Below, one piece after another: positions 55,338 to 64,000 of a stretch of 64,000 nucleotides of DNA. The translations under genes and the position numbers were made by a program. The notes below the pieces were generated by a model. That model worked only from the letters and a program-made list of their open reading frames with translations, was not told the DNA's origin and made no database searches. The DNA comes from Rhizobium bangladeshense (GTDB lineage Bacteria; Pseudomonadota; Alphaproteobacteria; Rhizobiales; Rhizobiaceae): NCBI RefSeq assembly GCF_017357245.1, contig NZ_CP071612.1, positions 2,545,001 to 2,609,000 of the forward strand, written 5' to 3'. Within the stretch, counting starts at the first letter, position 1, and every line of letters begins with the position of its first letter.

Positions 55338-56306
55338 TTGACCATTTCCCATTCCTCCATCGTGGAGAAAGCGGCCGACGCGACAGCAAGGGCAACGCCC
55401 GCCTCGCTCGCCCGGCGCGTCCGCGGCCTCTCCGACAGGGCGATTGCCTGGCTGTTCATAACGCCTGCCATCACCCTGCTCCTGGCGATCAACATCTTCC
55501 CGCTCATCTGGGCGGTCTATCTCTCCTTCACCAATTACCGCGCCAACCGGCCGAATGCGCCAGTCCAGGGCGTCGGCCTAGGAAATTACGAACGCGTTCT
55601 CAACGATCCCGATATATGGCAGGCGATGCAGACCACCGCCCATTTCGTCTTCTGGACGATCCTGCTGCAGACGGTGATCGGTTTTGCGCTCGCTTACCTG
55701 ATCGACCGCAAGTTTCGCGGCCATGCCTTCTGGACGACGATCATCCTGATCCCGATGATGCTGTCGCCGGCCGTGGTCGGTAACTTCTGGCGCTTTCTCT
55801 ACGAGCCGCAGATCGGCCTCTTCGCCTATGCCGTCTCGCTGGTGTCGGGCATTCCGACATCCGAAGTGCAGATGCTCGGCAATGTCTCGCTGGCGCCTTG
55901 GGCGATCATCATCGTCGATACCTGGATGTGGACGCCCTATGTGATGCTGATCTGCCTCGCCGGGCTGCGCTCGATTCCCGACTATATCTACGAGGCGGCC
56001 GAGGTCGATCGTGCATCGCCCTGGCGCCAGTTCTGGTCGATCACCGTGCCGATGGCCCTGCCCTTCATCATGCTCGCGGTGCTTTTCCGCGGCATTGAGA
56101 ATTTCAAGATGTTCGACATGGTGACGCTGCTGACCGGCGGGGGGCCGGGCTCGGTCACCGAGGTCGCCTCGATCACGTTGAAGCGCGCCGCCTTCGAAAG
56201 CTGGGCGACCGGCCGGGCCTCGGCCTTCGCCATCGTTCTCTTCGTCGCGGTGTTCGGGCTCGCCAACATCTACGTCAAGGCATTGAACAAGGTGAAGCAA
56301 AGATGA
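55338..56306 (+). CDS. ABC transporter permease 1
   Basis: About 322 residues from a TTG at 55338 (LTISHSSIVEK). The longer frame from 55224 reads through the hairpin and is less likely. Six membrane helices and the EAA-type motif YEAAEVDRASPWRQFWSITVP are present. First of two permeases of the importer. The next gene begins 4 bases before its end. Confidence 0.85.
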   Translation: MTISHSSIVEKAADATARATPASLARRVRGLSDRAIAWLFITPAITLLLAINIFPLIWAVYLSFTNYRANRPNAPVQGVGLGNYERVLNDPDIWQAMQTTAHFVFWTILLQTVIGFALAYLIDRKFRGHAFWTTIILIPMMLSPAVVGNFWRFLYEPQIGLFAYAVSLVSGIPTSEVQMLGNVSLAPWAIIIVDTWMWTPYVMLICLAGLRSIPDYIYEAAEVDRASPWRQFWSITVPMALPFIMLAVLFRGIENFKMFDMVTLLTGGGPGSVTEVASITLKRAAFESWATGRASAFAIVLFVAVFGLANIYVKALNKVKQR

Positions 56307-57256
56307 GCGCCGCCAACTCCGCCCATTCGGTCGTCGAGCCGAGCCTCAACAGCAAGCGCATCGCCGGCACGATCGTCGTGCTCTATGCGCTGATCACCCT
56401 CATCCCGCTCGTCTGGATCTTCCTGACCAGCATCAAATCGCCGCCGGATTCGATCAGCTATCCCCCGAAGATCGTCTTCACGCCGTCGCTCGAAGGCTAC
56501 TGCAACCTCTTCACCACGCGCACGCGGCAGACATCCGACTATATCGCCGCGCTGCCGGCGCCGGTCGGCACCTGCGATGAGGTGACCCGCAAACGCAACA
56601 TGGTGATCGCGGGTCCGTCGAACTTCCTGCCGCGGTTCGTCAACTCGCTGGTCATTGCTTTCGGCTCCACTTTCCTGGCTGTCTTCCTGGGCACGCTCGC
56701 CGCCTACGGCTTCTCCCGCTTCAGGGTGCCGCTCGCCGACGACCTGCTGTTCTTCATCCTGTCGACGCGGATGATGCCGCCCATCGCCGTCGCCATCCCG
56801 ATCTATTTGATGTATCGCGAGCTCGGTCTGTCGGACACGGCGCTCGGCATGATCCTGCTCTATACCGCCGTTAACGTCTCGCTCGCCGTCTGGCTGCTCA
56901 AGGGCTTCATCGACGAGATCCCGCGCGAATACGAGGAAGCGGCGATGATCGACGGCTATTCGAGGCTGCAGGCCTTCCGCAAGGTCGTGCTGCCGCAGGC
57001 GACCACCGGTATCGCCGCTACCTCGATCTTTTGCTTGATCTTCGCGTGGAACGAATATGCCTTCGCCGCCCTTCTGACGTCGGGCGAGGCCCAGACCGCG
57101 CCACCCTTCATTCCGACAATCATCGGTGAAGGCGGGCAGGATTGGCCCGCCGTCGCCGCCGGCACGACGATCTTCCTGATCCCGATCCTCGTTTTCACCA
57201 TTCTCCTGCGCAAGCAACTGCTGCGCGGCATCACCTTCGGAGCCGTCCGCAAATGA
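56303..57256 (+). CDS. ABC transporter permease 2
   Basis: A 317-residue permease with six helices and the EAA motif YEEAAMIDGYSRLQAFRKVV. It overlaps permease 1 by 4 bases and the small membrane gene by 4. Contains an unusually long loop after the first helix (about residues 55-100, with LFTTRTRQTSDYIAALPAPV), probably periplasmic. Confidence 0.9.
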   Translation: MSAANSAHSVVEPSLNSKRIAGTIVVLYALITLIPLVWIFLTSIKSPPDSISYPPKIVFTPSLEGYCNLFTTRTRQTSDYIAALPAPVGTCDEVTRKRNMVIAGPSNFLPRFVNSLVIAFGSTFLAVFLGTLAAYGFSRFRVPLADDLLFFILSTRMMPPIAVAIPIYLMYRELGLSDTALGMILLYTAVNVSLAVWLLKGFIDEIPREYEEAAMIDGYSRLQAFRKVVLPQATTGIAATSIFCLIFAWNEYAFAALLTSGEAQTAPPFIPTIIGEGGQDWPAVAAGTTIFLIPILVFTILLRKQLLRGITFGAVRK

Positions 57257-57471
57257 GCCACCTGATCGAAACACGCACCCGCACCCCTGCCCGCCCGAAA
57301 CGGCCGTTCTTCCTGCGCCGCGGTCCGATGGAAAACATCGCCACGGTGCTGATCGGGCTCGGTTTTCTGATGCTGTTCCAGCCCTTCCTGCTGGTGCTCT
57401 ACACCTATTCGCTGGTGATCCTGCTCGTGGGCACCTTCATGTTCATCATCGTCTCGAAATTCCCGGAGTGA
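57253..57471 (+). CDS. Small membrane protein within the ABC operon
   Basis: A 72-residue protein with two probable membrane helices (NIATVLIGLGFLMLFQPFLL and a following segment), a basic N terminus and no signal peptide. The ATG at 57253 overlaps permease 2 by 4 bases and it ends 3 bases before the ATPase. Glycerol-type ABC importers in rhizobia also carry a small membrane gene, so it may be a subunit or stabiliser. Confidence 0.8.
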   Translation: MSHLIETRTRTPARPKRPFFLRRGPMENIATVLIGLGFLMLFQPFLLVLYTYSLVILLVGTFMFIIVSKFPE

Positions 57472-57474
57472 ACC

Positions 57475-58572
57475 ATGGCGGACATCCGGATCGAAAATCT
57501 TCGCAAGGAATTCGGCAGCTTCGTGGCCGTTCAGGATTCGAGCTTCACCGTTCATGATGGCGAGTTCCTGGCGTTGCTCGGACCTTCCGGCTGCGGCAAG
57601 ACAACGACGCTTCGCATGATCGCCGGCCTGGAGTTGCCCAGCAGCGGCAAGATCCATCTCGACGGTGAGGACGTCACCTTCAATCGCGCCAGCGCCCGCG
57701 ACATCGCCTTCGTCTTCCAGCTCTTTGCGCTCTACCCGCATATGAATGTGCGCAAAAACATCGGCTTCCCGCTGCTGTCGCAGGGCATGCCCAAGGCCGA
57801 GATCCGTCAGCGCGTCGAAGAGACCGCCCGTCTGCTGCAGATCGATCATATTCTCAACCGCTCGGTCTCGGGCCTTGCCGGCGGCGACCGGCAGCGCGTG
57901 GCGCTCGGCCGCGCCATCGTCCGCCGCCCGAAATGCTTCCTGATGGACGAGCCGCTTGGTACGCTCGACGCCGAGTTTCGCGAGATCATGGTCCACGAGT
58001 TGCGCGAACTGCACAACCGTATCCATGCCACCACCGTCTACGTCACCCACGACCAGCACGAGGCGATGGCGATGGCCGACAAGATCGCCGTGATGAACCA
58101 CGGCGTCATCGAGCAGTTCGGCACGCCGCAGGAAATCTACGCCAAGCCGGCGACCATGTATGTCGCCGATTTCATCGGCTCGCCGCCAATGAACTTCATG
58201 CGCTTCACCTCCGGCCTAAAGAGCGGCGACAGATCCATCCTGCTCGACGGTGTTAATGTCGCCGTTCCCGAGATCCATCAGGACATGGCCGAGAGCGAAC
58301 TGGCGCTCGGTGTCAGGCCGGAGCACATCCGCTTCAGCGACGCCTCGCCCCTTCGCGGCGCCGTCTACGGCAGCGAATATCTCGGCACCAATCAGGTTGT
58401 AGCAGTGGAAACCCCGGGCGGCCTGATCAAGGCCCGCGTTCCCGCCAACCGCAGCTTCCGGATCGGCGAGACCGTCGGTCTCGAATTCAACCCGGCGAAC
58501 CTCGCGCTCTTCGACTGCGTCTCGGGCCGCGCGGTGCCATCCCAGCTCTATCAGGAGACCCGGCATGGCTGA
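57475..58572 (+). CDS. ABC ATPase 1, with divergent signature motif
   Basis: A 365-residue MalK/UgpC-type ATPase. Walker A GPSGCGKTT (residues about 38-46) and the Walker B region LMDEPLGTLD are intact, but the signature motif reads LAGGDRQRV where LSGGQ(Q/E)xR is usual, and the D-loop is GTLDAEFRE. The C-terminal regulatory domain is present. A divergent site in one of two distinct ATPases suggests a heterodimeric ATPase pair with one site reduced. It overlaps the second ATPase by 8 bases. Confidence 0.9.
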   Translation: MADIRIENLRKEFGSFVAVQDSSFTVHDGEFLALLGPSGCGKTTTLRMIAGLELPSSGKIHLDGEDVTFNRASARDIAFVFQLFALYPHMNVRKNIGFPLLSQGMPKAEIRQRVEETARLLQIDHILNRSVSGLAGGDRQRVALGRAIVRRPKCFLMDEPLGTLDAEFREIMVHELRELHNRIHATTVYVTHDQHEAMAMADKIAVMNHGVIEQFGTPQEIYAKPATMYVADFIGSPPMNFMRFTSGLKSGDRSILLDGVNVAVPEIHQDMAESELALGVRPEHIRFSDASPLRGAVYGSEYLGTNQVVAVETPGGLIKARVPANRSFRIGETVGLEFNPANLALFDCVSGRAVPSQLYQETRHG

Positions 58573-59572
58573 TGTCGTCCTCAGAAATCTCAGCAAGCGC
58601 TTCGGCGACACCCAGGCTCTCGATGAGCTCGATCTTTTTATCCGCGACGGCGAATTCGTCGTGCTGCTCGGTCCCACAGGCGCCGGCAAGACCACGACGC
58701 TCAGGCTGATCGCCGGGCTCGAAAGGCCCGACAGCGGCCGCATCGAGATCGGCGGCCGCAATGTTGCGGCCGAAGCGCCGGCCGGGCGCGACGTCGCCTT
58801 CGTCTTCCAGCAATATTCGCTCTATCCGCACATGACAGTTTACGAGAACCTCGCCTTCCCGCTGAAGGCGCCGGTGCGCAAGCTGAGCGCGGAGGAGATC
58901 GACCGGCGCGTGCGCGAGGTCGCACGCATGGTCCGCATCGACCACAAGCTGGAAAACCGCTCGACCAGGCTCTCCGGCGGCGAGATGCAGCGCGTCGCGA
59001 TCGGCCGGGCGCTGGTGCGCCGGCCGGCAATCTATCTGATGGACGAGCCGCTCTCCTCGCTCGACGCCAAGCTGCGCGCCGAACTGCGCCTGGAGCTGAA
59101 GCGCATCCAGAAGGAGCTTGGCTCGACGCTGCTCTATGTCACCCACGACCAGGTGGAAGCCATGACCATGGCCGATCGCATCGGCATCGTCGCCGAGGGC
59201 CGGCTGCTGCAGGTGGGAACGCCGCGGGAAATCTACGGCAATCCCGCCAACCTGCATGTCGCCGCGCGCCTCGGCCAGCCGCACATCAACCTTCTGCCGG
59301 CGGACCTGCTGCCCGGCGGCCGTCCGCCCTCCGGCACCAAAACCGTCGGCGCGCGCACCGAACATCTCGATATCGCCGTCGGCAAGGATGCCAATGCCGA
59401 GGTCGATTGGATCGAGCATCTCGGCGACCAGAACCATCTGCATATCAGGGCCGGCAATCACAAGCTCGTCACACTTGCGGATCCATATCTGGCGATCGCG
59501 CCGGGCGACCGGATCAGCCTGACACTGCGCGATCCGCTTTATTTCGATGCGGCTGGACAGCGCCTGTCGTGA
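58565..59572 (+). CDS. ABC ATPase 2, canonical
   Basis: A 335-residue ATPase with Walker A GPTGAGKTT, signature LSGGEMQRVAIGRAL and Walker B LMDEPLSSLDAKLR, all canonical. Probably pairs with the divergent ATPase encoded just upstream. Followed by the kinase gene after 22 bases. Confidence 0.92.
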   Translation: MADVVLRNLSKRFGDTQALDELDLFIRDGEFVVLLGPTGAGKTTTLRLIAGLERPDSGRIEIGGRNVAAEAPAGRDVAFVFQQYSLYPHMTVYENLAFPLKAPVRKLSAEEIDRRVREVARMVRIDHKLENRSTRLSGGEMQRVAIGRALVRRPAIYLMDEPLSSLDAKLRAELRLELKRIQKELGSTLLYVTHDQVEAMTMADRIGIVAEGRLLQVGTPREIYGNPANLHVAARLGQPHINLLPADLLPGGRPPSGTKTVGARTEHLDIAVGKDANAEVDWIEHLGDQNHLHIRAGNHKLVTLADPYLAIAPGDRISLTLRDPLYFDAAGQRLS

Positions 59573-59594
59573 GCGGCAAACAAAATGATATGGC

Positions 59595-61265
59595 ATGAAA
59601 AAACAATTGGACGGGTCTCAATCGATGAAACACTTCTTCAACCGCAGGGAAACCATCGTCACCGAAGCTCTGGACGGCCTGCTTCTGACGACGAGCAGCG
59701 GCCGTCTCGCCCGTCTTGACAGCTTTCCCGACATCAAGGTGATCCTGCGCGCCGACTGGGACAAGTCGGAGGTGGCGATCATCTCGGGCGGCGGCGCCGG
59801 CCATGAACCATCCCATGCCGGCTTCGTCGGTAAGGGCATGCTGACGGCGGCCGTCTCCGGCGAGATCTTCGCCTCGCCCAGCGTCGATGCGGTGCTGACG
59901 GCGATCCGCGCCGTGACCGGCCCAAAGGGCGCCCTGCTGATCGTCAAGAACTATACCGGCGACCGCCTGAATTTCGGTCTCGCCGCCGAAAAGGCGCGCG
60001 CCGAGGGCTTCGATGTCGAAATGGTCATCGTGGCCGACGACATCGCCATCCCCGGCATCAACCAGCCGCGCGGCGTCGCCGGCACGCTGTTCGTACACAA
60101 GATCGCCGGCTATCACGCCGAAAGGGGCGAGGACCTCAAGACGGTCGCGGCCCATGCCGCGGCTGCAGCCGGCGATATCGTCTCGCTCGGCATGTCGCTC
60201 TCCACCTGCAGCGTGCCCGGACAGGCGCACGAGGATCGCCTCGGGGCCGATGAAGGCGAACTCGGCCTCGGCATCCATGGCGAACCCGGCGCCGAGCGCA
60301 TCGCGCTCCAGCCGGTCGCCGACATCGTCGCTACCATGGCGGCGCGCCTGACCCCGGCCTTGCGCGAAGGAGCAAACCACGCCCTCCTCGTCAACAATCT
60401 CGGCGCCGTGCCGCCGCTCGAAATGACCGTCATCGCCAAGACAGTGCTGTCCTCGCCGCTTGGCCGCCACATCAGGCTGATCGTCGGCCCGGCGCCGATG
60501 ATGACCGCGCTTAACATGAACGGCTTCTCGCTGTCGCTGATCCGCCTGGATGCCGCGCGCGAAGCGGCGCTGACGGCAGAGGTCGAGCCGCATGCCTGGA
60601 TGCCGGCCGTCGAACGCCAGGAGATCAGGGTCATCCCTGCGTCGAGGACGGCGGCCCCCCTGAACGGCGCGGCCACACCAGGCGAGAACAGCCGTAACCG
60701 ACGCCTGATCACGGCACTCTGTGAGCACCTGATCGCGCAGGAGAACGAGCTCAACCGGCTGGACGGCCGCGTCGGCGATGGCGATACCGGCTCGACGGTG
60801 GCCGCAGGCGCCCGTAGCGTGCTTGCCCGCCTCGACACGCTGCCGCTCGATAAGCCAGCGGCAACGCTTGCCTCGCTCGGCGATATCCTCGGCACCAGCA
60901 TGGGTGGATCGAGCGGCGTGCTGCTGTCGATCTTCTTCACCGCTGCGGCAAAAGCGATGGCCGATAAAGCCGATATTTCAGCGGCTCTTCTTGCCGGGCT
61001 CGACAGGATGACGTTCTATGGAGGAGCAGGCGTCGGCGATCGGACGATGGTCGATGCGCTGTCGCCTGCCCTGCAGGCGCTTGCGTCCGGCGATATCGCT
61101 GCCGCGGCAAGGGCAGCGGCATCAGGCGCGGAGTCGACAAAGACGATGACGAAGGCGAGAGCCGGACGCGCCTCCTATGTCGGCGAAAGCGACCTTGCGG
61201 GTGTCGCGGACCCCGGAGCGGTCGCGGTTGCCGGCGCGTTCGGCGTGGCGGCAAGCCTCGCCTGA
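59595..61265 (+). CDS. ATP-type dihydroxyacetone kinase, DhaK-DhaL fusion
   Basis: A 556-residue kinase. Residues 1 to about 340 are the DhaK domain: GGGAGHEPSHAGFVGKGML and the substrate-binding histidine in LGIHGEPGAERI. Residues about 360-556 are the DhaL nucleotide domain, with the Asp metal ligands in GRVGDGDTGSTVAAGARSVL and GTSMGGSSGVLLSIFF. This single-chain form uses ATP directly. It phosphorylates dihydroxyacetone or a related ketose such as erythrulose; which one is not decided by sequence. The ATG at 59625 is an alternative start. Confidence 0.88.
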   Translation: MKKQLDGSQSMKHFFNRRETIVTEALDGLLLTTSSGRLARLDSFPDIKVILRADWDKSEVAIISGGGAGHEPSHAGFVGKGMLTAAVSGEIFASPSVDAVLTAIRAVTGPKGALLIVKNYTGDRLNFGLAAEKARAEGFDVEMVIVADDIAIPGINQPRGVAGTLFVHKIAGYHAERGEDLKTVAAHAAAAAGDIVSLGMSLSTCSVPGQAHEDRLGADEGELGLGIHGEPGAERIALQPVADIVATMAARLTPALREGANHALLVNNLGAVPPLEMTVIAKTVLSSPLGRHIRLIVGPAPMMTALNMNGFSLSLIRLDAAREAALTAEVEPHAWMPAVERQEIRVIPASRTAAPLNGAATPGENSRNRRLITALCEHLIAQENELNRLDGRVGDGDTGSTVAAGARSVLARLDTLPLDKPAATLASLGDILGTSMGGSSGVLLSIFFTAAAKAMADKADISAALLAGLDRMTFYGGAGVGDRTMVDALSPALQALASGDIAAAARAAASGAESTKTMTKARAGRASYVGESDLAGVADPGAVAVAGAFGVAASLA

Positions 61266-61316
61266 CCGGGTAAATTTCGAAAGCCCCCAGGAGAGAGGGC
61301 GACAGGGAGGAAGGCA

Positions 61317-61931
61317 GTGCAGGTGGAACCGGTGCTTGTGGCGGGACTGATCGAAGTGTGCCGCGCGACAATCGCGGAAAACGCCGATCACCTCTGCGCA
61401 CTCGATCGCGCCATCGGCGATGGCGATCACGGAACCAATATGCGGCGCGGCTGCGAGGCGGTGAGCGCCGAGGGCGAAAGCCTGTCCAGCTTGCCCTTCC
61501 CCGAGGCGGTGGAAAAGATCGGCCTGACGCTGGTGATGAATGTCGGCGGAGCGGCCGGCCCGCTATACGGCACGCTGCTGATCGAGATCGGCCGCGAGCT
61601 TCGCAAAAATGAGGAGAGGGCCGATTTTTCCCTGGTGCTGAAACAGGCGATTGACGCCGTGGCAAGGCGCGGGCGGTCACACGCCGGCGACAAGACCTTG
61701 CTCGACGTACTCTATCCCGTCCATGCCGCGCTGGCGAAGCGGTCACCGCTCAGTGACGTAGCTCGCAAGGCCGAGTGGTCCGCCGACAGGACCGCCGCGA
61801 TGAAGGCGATGCGCGGACGCGCCGCCTATCTCGGCGACCGGTCGATCGGCCATGTCGATCCCGGCGCGTCGAGCTGCGCGCTGCTGACCACTGCGATCTG
61901 CCGCTATCTCGGGGAGCACCGCCCCCAATGA
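61317..61931 (+). CDS. dhaL: Stand-alone DhaL, ADP-binding subunit of a PTS-type Dha kinase
   Basis: A 204-residue DhaL domain with Asp ligands in RAIGDGDHGTNM, followed by GGAAGPLYGTLLIEIG and the basic tail. GTG start at 61317 with GGGAGGAAG upstream. DhaL subunits normally hold ADP that is rephosphorylated by DhaM. Present in addition to the fused DhaL domain of the gene before it. Confidence 0.9.
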   Translation: MQVEPVLVAGLIEVCRATIAENADHLCALDRAIGDGDHGTNMRRGCEAVSAEGESLSSLPFPEAVEKIGLTLVMNVGGAAGPLYGTLLIEIGRELRKNEERADFSLVLKQAIDAVARRGRSHAGDKTLLDVLYPVHAALAKRSPLSDVARKAEWSADRTAAMKAMRGRAAYLGDRSIGHVDPGASSCALLTTAICRYLGEHRPQ

Positions 61932-61945
61932 ATGAAAGGACCGGC

Positions 61946-62344
61946 ATGAATGGAAAGACCGCAAATGTGGGCATTGTGATCGTCTCCCACTCGCCGCTGG
62001 TGGCAAGGGGCATCGCCGACATGGTGCGACAGATGGTCGGCGACTGTGTGCCGCTCGCCTGGTCGGGCGGCAACGTCCATGGCGAGCTCGGCACCGATGC
62101 CGGCGGTATTCTGAAGGCGATCGAGGCCGCCTGGTCCGATGCCGGCGTCGCCGTTTTCGTCGATCTCGGCGGTGCCGAGACCAACAGCGAGATGGCGATC
62201 GAAATGCTGGGCCTTCCCCGGTCGGCCCTTGTCTCCATTTGCAACGCACCGCTCGTCGAAGGCGCCGTCATCGCCGCCGCCGAAGCCTCAGGGGGCGCGT
62301 CGCTCGCCAAGGTCGTCGCCACAGCCGAGGAACTGTCCCCCTGA
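61946..62344 (+). CDS. dhaM: DhaM, PTS EIIA(Man)-like phosphotransfer subunit
   Basis: A 132-residue EIIA-Man-fold protein with the phosphorylated histidine in IVIVSHSPLVARG. I use the ATG at 61946, with AAAGGA 6 bases upstream; 61928 overlaps dhaL and is possible. Encoded alone, not fused to HPr and EI as in E. coli DhaM. It passes phosphate from HPr to the DhaL-bound ADP. Confidence 0.9.
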   Translation: MNGKTANVGIVIVSHSPLVARGIADMVRQMVGDCVPLAWSGGNVHGELGTDAGGILKAIEAAWSDAGVAVFVDLGGAETNSEMAIEMLGLPRSALVSICNAPLVEGAVIAAAEASGGASLAKVVATAEELSP

Positions 62345-62688
62345 TGACGAACCGATGGCGTATTGAGAAACAGGAGCCTGATCCTTTGCACGTGAATTGC
62401 CAGACGGAGGTGGAAGTCAAGCACGGCGTTGGGCTGCATGCCCGCCCCTCCGTCACCTTCACACGACTTGCCAAGTCCTTCCCCTGCTCGATCGAGATCG
62501 CCGTCAACGGCAGCGACGTCTGGCTGAACGGCAAGAGCATCATCAAGGTCATGGGCGCGCGCATCCGCAAAGGCTCGATCCTCCGGATACGGGCGGACGG
62601 CATTCTCGCCGAAGAGGCGATCCGCGCGCTCAAGGAACTCATCGAGCGCAATTTCGATGAGGAAACGAAACATGGCAGAACCGCTTAG
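62344..62688 (+). CDS. HPr-family phosphocarrier
   Basis: A 114-residue HPr with the phosphorylated histidine in GVGLHARPSVTF and the later GKSIIKVMGARIRKGS. The ATG at 62344 overlaps the dhaM stop by one base; a TTG at 62385 would give the usual HPr length, so the first 14 residues may not be made. It belongs to the Dha relay. Confidence 0.88.
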   Translation: MTNRWRIEKQEPDPLHVNCQTEVEVKHGVGLHARPSVTFTRLAKSFPCSIEIAVNGSDVWLNGKSIIKVMGARIRKGSILRIRADGILAEEAIRALKELIERNFDEETKHGRTA

Positions 62689-64000
62689 GCTGAAAGCAAA
62701 GAGCGCGTCCCCGGGCATCGCATCCGGCCCGGCCTTTCTCGCCGAGGAGCCGAAGGCTGTTTCCACGCCCGCCGGCGGCTACGGCGCGCTTGAGACGGCA
62801 ATCCATATCTCGATCGGCGAACTCGAGCGGCTCGCCGAGGGCGCCGATGCCGAAAGTCGCGATATCATCGATTTCCAGATCGAGGTGCTGCGCGATCCGA
62901 CGATCGCGGAAGCAACAGGCGCGCGCATGCAAGCCGAGGAGAATGTCGTCTTCGCCTGGATCGCCACGCTCGACGCCTATATCGGCGAACTCGAAGCAGC
63001 CGACGAGGAACCGATGCGCGCGCGCGCCGTCGATATTCTCGACATCAAGAACCGCGTGCTCGGCGCGCTGGCCGGCACCCCGGTCGCCGATTTCCCGCCC
63101 GGTTCGGTCTTCGTCGGCAAGGATATGGAGCCGAGCCGCTTCCTCGCTCATGACTGGTCGAAGGGCGGCGGTATCGCGCTGTTCGCAGGCAGCGCCGCCG
63201 GCCACGTCGCTTTGCTCGCCCGGGCGAAATCGGTGCCGATGGTGGTCGGCACAGGCCGTTTTTCAGCAGCGGACGGCGATCCCGTCGGCGTCGATGGCGA
63301 CGCCGGCGCCGTCATCCTCAAGGCGGGCGGCATGCTGATCCCGCCGCTCGCGCCAGCCGGCGACACCAAGCTTGAAAGCGGCGAGCTGCGCACGACGGAC
63401 GGCGTACCGATTCTCATCTCCATCAACATCAACGATCCCGCCGAGATCGATGCGCTCGATCCGGCAACGGCGGGCGTCGGGCTGATGCGCTCGGAATTCT
63501 CAGTCACCTCGATCGCCGATGCCGCCAATGAGGAACGGCAGCTGGCGATCTATCGCCGCGTGCTGGAGCAGGCTGGCCAAAAGCCGGTGACCATAAGGAT
63601 GCTGGATATCGGCGGCGACAAGCCGCTTGCCGGCCTCGAAGACCCGCCGGCTCTCGAGCCGGGCCTGCGCGGCGTCCGGCTGCTGCTTGCCCGGCCGGAA
63701 ATCGCCCGCGTCCAGGCCCGCGCCCTGCTGCGCGCCGCCGTCTTCGGCAAGCTCTCGGTAATGCTGCCGATGGTGAGCTTTCCCGAAGAGGTCGACAGGA
63801 TGCGCGAACTGTTCCGCGAGGAAGCCGAAAAGCTCGGCCGCCGCGCCCTGCAGCACCGGATGCCGCCGATCGGCATGATGGTGGAAGTGCCATCGGCCGC
63901 ATTGATGCTCGACACCTTCGCATCCGCGGCCTTCTTCTCCTTCGGAACCAACGATCTGACGCAATATCTCGCCGCCTCGCACCGGGACGGCAACGAGGTC
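62672..64000 (+). CDS. PTS Enzyme I-like protein, truncated at window end
   Basis: The ATG at 62672 overlaps the HPr end by 17 bases and the frame stays open to the end of the window (443 residues seen). The phosphohistidine region reads GSAAGHVALLARAKSVPMVV, with the TSH of usual Enzyme I replaced by AGH but the histidine kept. The PEP-binding half is typical: GVGLMRSEF, TIRMLDIGGDKPL, GLRGVRLLL, GMMVEVPSAALM, FSFGTNDLTQYL. No GAF domain, so it is not EI(Ntr). It should phosphorylate the HPr encoded just upstream. Confidence 0.9.
   Translation, partial: MAEPLRLKAKSASPGIASGPAFLAEEPKAVSTPAGGYGALETAIHISIGELERLAEGADAESRDIIDFQIEVLRDPTIAEATGARMQAEENVVFAWIATLDAYIGELEAADEEPMRARAVDILDIKNRVLGALAGTPVADFPPGSVFVGKDMEPSRFLAHDWSKGGGIALFAGSAAGHVALLARAKSVPMVVGTGRFSAADGDPVGVDGDAGAVILKAGGMLIPPLAPAGDTKLESGELRTTDGVPILISININDPAEIDALDPATAGVGLMRSEFSVTSIADAANEERQLAIYRRVLEQAGQKPVTIRMLDIGGDKPLAGLEDPPALEPGLRGVRLLLARPEIARVQARALLRAAVFGKLSVMLPMVSFPEEVDRMRELFREEAEKLGRRALQHRMPPIGMMVEVPSAALMLDTFASAAFFSFGTNDLTQYLAASHRDGNEV

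Noticed and set aside
1..64000. CRISPR arrays, tRNA or rRNA genes, insertion sequences, prophage
   Set aside because: No regularly spaced repeats, tRNA-like cloverleaf, rRNA segment, transposase or integrase was recognised by eye. A tRNA scan and IS search would settle this.

Overview
The window is chromosomal DNA of an alphaproteobacterium of the Rhizobium leguminosarum/etli type. This rests on high GC, the aerobic Pseudomonas/Rhizobium-style cobalamin genes (cobN, cobW and cobO, rather than cbi-type chelatase genes), RIME-like palindromic repeats, an aqpS-containing arsenic operon, GGAAC-N16-CGTT promoters of the EcfG/RpoE2 type, and several rhizobial small-protein families. Species assignment is inference.

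Layout. 1-20350 is mainly cobalamin biosynthesis. cobA-cobB-cobC-cobD (minus) is a tightly overlapping operon followed by a zinc-ribbon protein. A nucleoside hydrolase and cobE lie upstream. cobP-cobW-cobN-cobO (minus) is a second overlapping operon under a cobalamin riboswitch (about 14984-15350), and cobQ stands alone further right. A TSUP permease, an NTF2-like protein, an XRE regulator, a ClC channel and a class III cyclase are interspersed. cobN carries in-frame palindromic repeat insertions, and a related repeat separates the riboswitch from cobP.

20350-27800 holds an orphan betaine-type binding protein, an entericidin-like lipoprotein too short for routine ORF calling, two LysR regulators each divergent from a small target gene (DUF1127; LysE), a GreA-like factor, an MgtC/SapB protein, and three small stress-type genes (DUF2171, DUF2945, DUF3008). 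Two consensus and one near-consensus EcfG promoters suggest that part of this region belongs to the general stress response.

27800-36700 is an envelope/transport block: a DUF2955-HlyD export pair, a small unknown protein, a winged-helix/TPR membrane regulator, an MscS channel, a Cys-rich small secreted protein and a MarC protein. A 19-bp palindrome occurs at both promoters flanking the regulator. A MobA/MocA-like nucleotidyltransferase pseudogene and a possible structured RNA follow.

37000-53400 holds DUF1127, a GlxA-type AraC regulator, a diguanylate cyclase with two receivers and its two-receiver partner (the first receiver of the partner lacks the phosphoacceptor Asp), a toroid-fold protein, a complete arsenic operon (arsR, two unrelated arsenate reductases, aqpS, arsH, MFS), a large MscS channel, DUF924, a receiver-HWE kinase and a DHA2 efflux protein.

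53400-64000 is one long catabolic operon on the plus strand: binding protein, two permeases, a 72-residue membrane protein, two ATPases, a fused DhaK-DhaL kinase, a second DhaL, DhaM, HPr and an Enzyme I truncated by the window end. It looks like an ABC importer of a small polyol or ketose coupled to both an ATP-type dihydroxyacetone-type kinase and a dedicated PTS relay.
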